From: Chloroflexota bacterium
GTDB taxonomy: Bacteria > Chloroflexota > Ktedonobacteria > Ktedonobacterales > Ktedonobacteraceae
Length of the DNA stretch: 25,664 bases
Assembly (NCBI GenBank): GCA_902812455.1
Contig: CADDZH010000074.1
Coordinates: forward strand, 1 to 25,664
Direction of reading: 5' to 3'
Position numbers and translations under genes: made by a program. Positions 23,389-25,664 of the stretch are shown piece after piece. The notes under the pieces were generated by a model that was not told the origin of the DNA, ran no database searches, and worked only from the letters and a program-made list of their open reading frames with translations. Each line of letters begins with the position of its first letter. The stretch's first letter is position 1.

Positions 23389-23447
23389 GGTACTGCCGGG
23401 TATACAACCCCGGAATTTGGGGAGAAGGATCGTAATCCGGCAGTACC
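23389..23447 (+). terminator. Branched stem-loop between glgA and larC, probable terminator
   Basis: GGTACTGCCGG (23389-23399) and CCGGCAGTACC (23437-23447) pair perfectly over 11 bp. The 37-nt interior can fold a second small stem (CCCC/GGGG, near 23408-23421). CTTTTG follows, a weak T-run. It ends glgA or regulates larC. Confidence 0.6.
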
Positions 23448-23486
23448 CTTTTGTGGGGATTCACATTTATAAACGGAGAGAGATGA

Positions 23487-24719
23487 GTGAATTCGAGCAT
23501 CACAATCACAGAGAGAATTGCATATCTTGACTGCTTTTCGGGTATTAGCGGGGATATGTTTCTTGGCGCTATGCTCGACGCTGGCCTTCCACTAGAGACC
23601 CTCAAGACAGCGCTGGCCTCTTTGCCATTAACAGGATATGAACTTATCGCGGAACCCTTTTCTGATCGAGGAATACAAGGCACCCGCTTTAGTGTCTTGG
23701 CGACTGAACAGCAACCATCCCGCCGCCTATCAGATATTGCGGCTATATTAACCGCATCTGCGCTCTCTTCAAGAACGAAAGAAACTGCGCTGGCCATCTT
23801 TCAACGCCTTGCAGAAGCTGAAGCAGCCGTGCATGGTTCGGCAGTCGAAGAGGTTCATTTTCACGAAGTCGGCGCAGTTGATGCCATTGTTGATATTGTG
23901 GGAGCCGCTATTGCCATCGAGGCATTGGGCATAACCCGGCTCTACGCATCGGCATTACCCCTGACAGGCGGTCATGTGCAGTCAGCTCATGGATTGTTAC
24001 CGGTTCCCGCGCCTGCTACTTTGGAGATATTACGCAAAGTCAATGCTCCCTGGAGACCATGCCCAGCCGAGGGTGAAATGGTTACGCCCACGGGGGCGGC
24101 TATCCTCGCAACCTTAGCCCGCTTTGAAACACCCACCATTGCGATTGAGCAAGTTGGCTATGGCTTCGGCCAGAAGCGCTTTCCCTGGCCAAATTGCCTT
24201 CGCGTATGCCCTGGGAAAGCTCAGGCTGTACTCAATCTCGATGATCAAACGCTTGATACAGATTGGGTCACGGTTATAGAGAGCAATATCGATGACATGA
24301 CCGGCGAACTGCTCGGCAGCTTGATGGATCGCTTGCTGGCAGCCGGTGCTCTCGATGTCAGCTACACTCCCATACAGATGAAAAAGAATCGCCCTGCTAT
24401 CATGGTCACTGTGATTTGCCCGGTTGAGGAAGCTGCCCGGCTGGCCGCAGTGTTATTACGTGAGACCACTACGCTGGGTGTGCGCATCCAGCAAATGCAG
24501 CGTCTCAAAGCCCAGCGTCTCCAGCAGCGCATAGACACGCCTCTCGGCCCGATCCTCGTGAAGGTCAAACGCCTGGGCACGCGCATTATCAGCGCCGCCC
24601 CTGAATACGAGGACTGCCTGCGTGTATCCCAGGAACGCGGCATCCCGCTCACCCAGGTCTACGAGCTTGCCCAGGCGGCCATCGAAGCAAGTATAATACA
24701 TAACAGGCAGAGCGAATAA
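23487..24719 (+). CDS. larC: LarC, nickel-pincer cofactor biosynthesis (nickel insertase)
   Basis: LarC inserts nickel into the pyridinium bisthiocarboxylate mononucleotide to form the nickel-pincer cofactor of lactate racemase and related enzymes, using CTP. The 410-residue frame starts at a GTG at 23487, 6 nt after CGGAGAG; the ATG at 23483 is in another frame and soon stops. Marks are YLDCFSGISGDMFLGAMLDAG at the N-terminus, EEVHFHEVGAVDAIVDIVG in the middle, VPAPATLEIL, and ESNIDDMTGELLG and APEYEDC in the C-terminal part. Unlike Lactobacillus plantarum, where a frameshift joins LarC1 and LarC2, here both parts are read in one frame. LarB, LarE and LarA-type genes are not in the window. 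Confidence 0.93.
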   Translation: MNSSITITERIAYLDCFSGISGDMFLGAMLDAGLPLETLKTALASLPLTGYELIAEPFSDRGIQGTRFSVLATEQQPSRRLSDIAAILTASALSSRTKETALAIFQRLAEAEAAVHGSAVEEVHFHEVGAVDAIVDIVGAAIAIEALGITRLYASALPLTGGHVQSAHGLLPVPAPATLEILRKVNAPWRPCPAEGEMVTPTGAAILATLARFETPTIAIEQVGYGFGQKRFPWPNCLRVCPGKAQAVLNLDDQTLDTDWVTVIESNIDDMTGELLGSLMDRLLAAGALDVSYTPIQMKKNRPAIMVTVICPVEEAARLAAVLLRETTTLGVRIQQMQRLKAQRLQQRIDTPLGPILVKVKRLGTRIISAAPEYEDCLRVSQERGIPLTQVYELAQAAIEASIIHNRQSE

Positions 24720-24788
24720 AATGAAATGGCCAATTGTTCCTTGTTATAGGAATATAGAATGCGGGGATAAACATTACCTTTTTATAGG

Positions 24789-24931
24789 ATGTCATCCTGA
24801 GCAAGTGCAGTCCAGCCCTGAACGCGTAAATCGAAGCAATGTCACCCTGAACGCAGTGAAGGACCTAGCGCAGCGAAGGGGAAGGATCTCTGTCGATCGG
24901 CTGAGATCCTGAGCGAAGCGAAGGATGACAT
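24789..24931. repeat. Family A repeat, about 143 bp, apparently composite
   Basis: It begins ATGTCATCCTGAGC and ends GAGCGAAGCGAAGGATGACAT, with several partial copies of the GAGCGAAGCGAAGG and CCCTGAACGC cores between. This looks like one element within another. It occupies about half of the 296-bp gap between larC and the DUF1992 gene. Confidence 0.7.
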
Positions 24932-25015
24932 GGGCGAGTGGTTTTGTTCATCTTCATTATTATCATGTTAACCCCCTTCATAGGGGCCAGGCTAAATACA
25001 TACAGCGAATATTCG

Positions 25016-25564
25016 ATGGACTACAAAGACTGGCGTACATCACCTGACAAATCTTCTGATGCTGACAAGCCCACTCCTGGAAAGTATTACGGGAGAAGGT
25101 ATACAGACTATGTTGAGGAGCAGATTCAAAGGGCCATGGAGCGAGGCGAGTTTGATAACTTGCAGGGCGCTGGCAAGCCATTGAACCTTGATGACAATGC
25201 CTATGCCGGCGACAAAGCTATGGGGTACCACCTGCTTAAAAGCCAGGGCTTTGCTCCCAAAGAGATCGAGCTTGCCAAAGAAATCCGCGCGGAGTACGAA
25301 CGGGCCGAGAGAAAGATAGCGAAAATACAGCACCAGTGCCGTACCTTGCGCTCGCGGCGTGTCCCCCCTTTTCCCAGTGAGAAGCGAGCCTTCAACGCGG
25401 CAGTGCAAAAGGCCGCTGCTGAATACGAGGAGACATTGCAGTCTCTCAACCGCAAGATTTTGACGCTCAACCTGATGGTTCCTCCTGTGATGCATCAACC
25501 CATGTTTGATGTGGAGAAACTGGTACGGGATTTTCGAGAAGCTTGCCCCTTGTTCCCTCCGTGA
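25016..25564 (+). CDS. DUF1992 protein (DnaJC28-like conserved domain)
   Basis: The conserved domain is clear: YVEEQIQRAMERGEFDNLQGAGKPLNLDDN followed by GYHLLKSQGFAPKEIELAKEI, the pattern of bacterial DUF1992 proteins and of the DnaJC28 family in eukaryotes. There is no J domain here. A helical C-terminal part (about residues 90-155) is rich in Glu, Arg and Lys. I place the start at the ATG at 25016 (182 residues) because everything upstream to a GTG at 24938 reads as hydrophobic, non-conserved sequence next to a repeat; no clear ribosome-binding site decides it. The biochemical role of this family is unknown. Confidence 0.85.
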   Translation: MDYKDWRTSPDKSSDADKPTPGKYYGRRYTDYVEEQIQRAMERGEFDNLQGAGKPLNLDDNAYAGDKAMGYHLLKSQGFAPKEIELAKEIRAEYERAERKIAKIQHQCRTLRSRRVPPFPSEKRAFNAAVQKAAAEYEETLQSLNRKILTLNLMVPPVMHQPMFDVEKLVRDFREACPLFPP

Positions 25565-25637
25565 TTCTTGATAGCAGAGGTACTCCTTATATCAAATCCT
25601 TTGAAAAAGTGATTCTTTGGGGGCACCCCAGGCCCCG

Positions 25638-25660
25638 TCAGGGGGCTAGCCGCCCCCTGA
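25638..25660. repeat. GC-rich palindrome at the right edge
   Basis: TCAGGGGG (25638-25645) and CCCCCTGA (25653-25660) are exact complements over a 7-nt loop. The preceding GGGGGCACCCC (25619-25629) is also self-complementary. No T-run follows inside the window. It could be part of another intergenic repeat or a terminator for the DUF1992 gene. Confidence 0.5.
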
Positions 25661-25664
25661 ACCC

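Noticed and set aside
23389..23447. NiCo (czcD) riboswitch ahead of larC
   Set aside because: The four-helix junction and conserved bases of that class are not visible; only a simple branched stem is supported.
24721..24912. Open 63-codon frame after larC
   Set aside because: Most of it is the translation of a family A repeat; no protein-like signal remains.

Overview
The window looks like a chromosomal piece of a Chloroflexota bacterium, most likely of the class Ktedonobacteria. This is inferred from gene content and dispersed repeats, not from a marker gene. Supporting signs are a soluble GAF-GAF-PAS histidine kinase, a membrane-anchored Ser/Thr kinase with a Pro-rich linker, a split cytochrome b6-type bc complex, DHA2 and PIG-L family genes, and several families of GC-rich palindromic repeats between genes. 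Base composition and gene style are fairly even. I see no prophage, transposase, CRISPR array or rRNA.

Layout. (1) 1-2500 (-): a cytosolic histidine kinase cut by the left edge. (2) 2621-2690: a perfect 70-bp palindrome in the gap before a small membrane protein, 2806-3516 (+). (3) 3526-6365 (-): a codBA unit (cytosine/purine permease, then cytosine deaminase) with a terminator-like hairpin between the genes and an operator-like tandem repeat in front. (4) 6597-6672 (+): tRNA-His with a near-consensus promoter. (5) 6735-9665 (+): a lone CopG-type antitoxin-like protein, a 14-TM DHA2 drug exporter and a conserved protein of unknown function. (6) 9698-11392 (-): Ser/Thr kinase with a six-helix C-terminal domain. 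(7) 11462-14992 (-): a Zn/Mn-type ABC importer operon (lipoprotein, ATPase, two permeases) whose promoter lies between two matching palindromic operators. (8) 15104-16398 (+): a possible 28-codon leader ORF, a DoxX-like protein and a PIG-L deacetylase. (9) 16745-21732 (+): a respiratory module of cytochrome b6, subunit IV, Rieske protein, a cytochrome c-cupredoxin fusion and a 490-residue polytopic membrane protein. (10) 21896-25564 (+): glycogen synthase, LarC and a DUF1992 protein.

How it works together. codBA would import cytosine and deaminate it to uracil. The ABC operon would import a transition metal under control of a metalloregulator not encoded here. The b6-Rieske-cytochrome c/cupredoxin set would oxidise quinol and pass electrons to both a c-type heme and a type-1 copper centre on one polypeptide. 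The most unusual features are that fusion with its polytopic neighbour, the bracketed metal promoter, repeat-like DNA inside the histidine kinase reading frame, the codB-codA attenuator-like hairpin, and the kinase with an ECF-S-like membrane domain.
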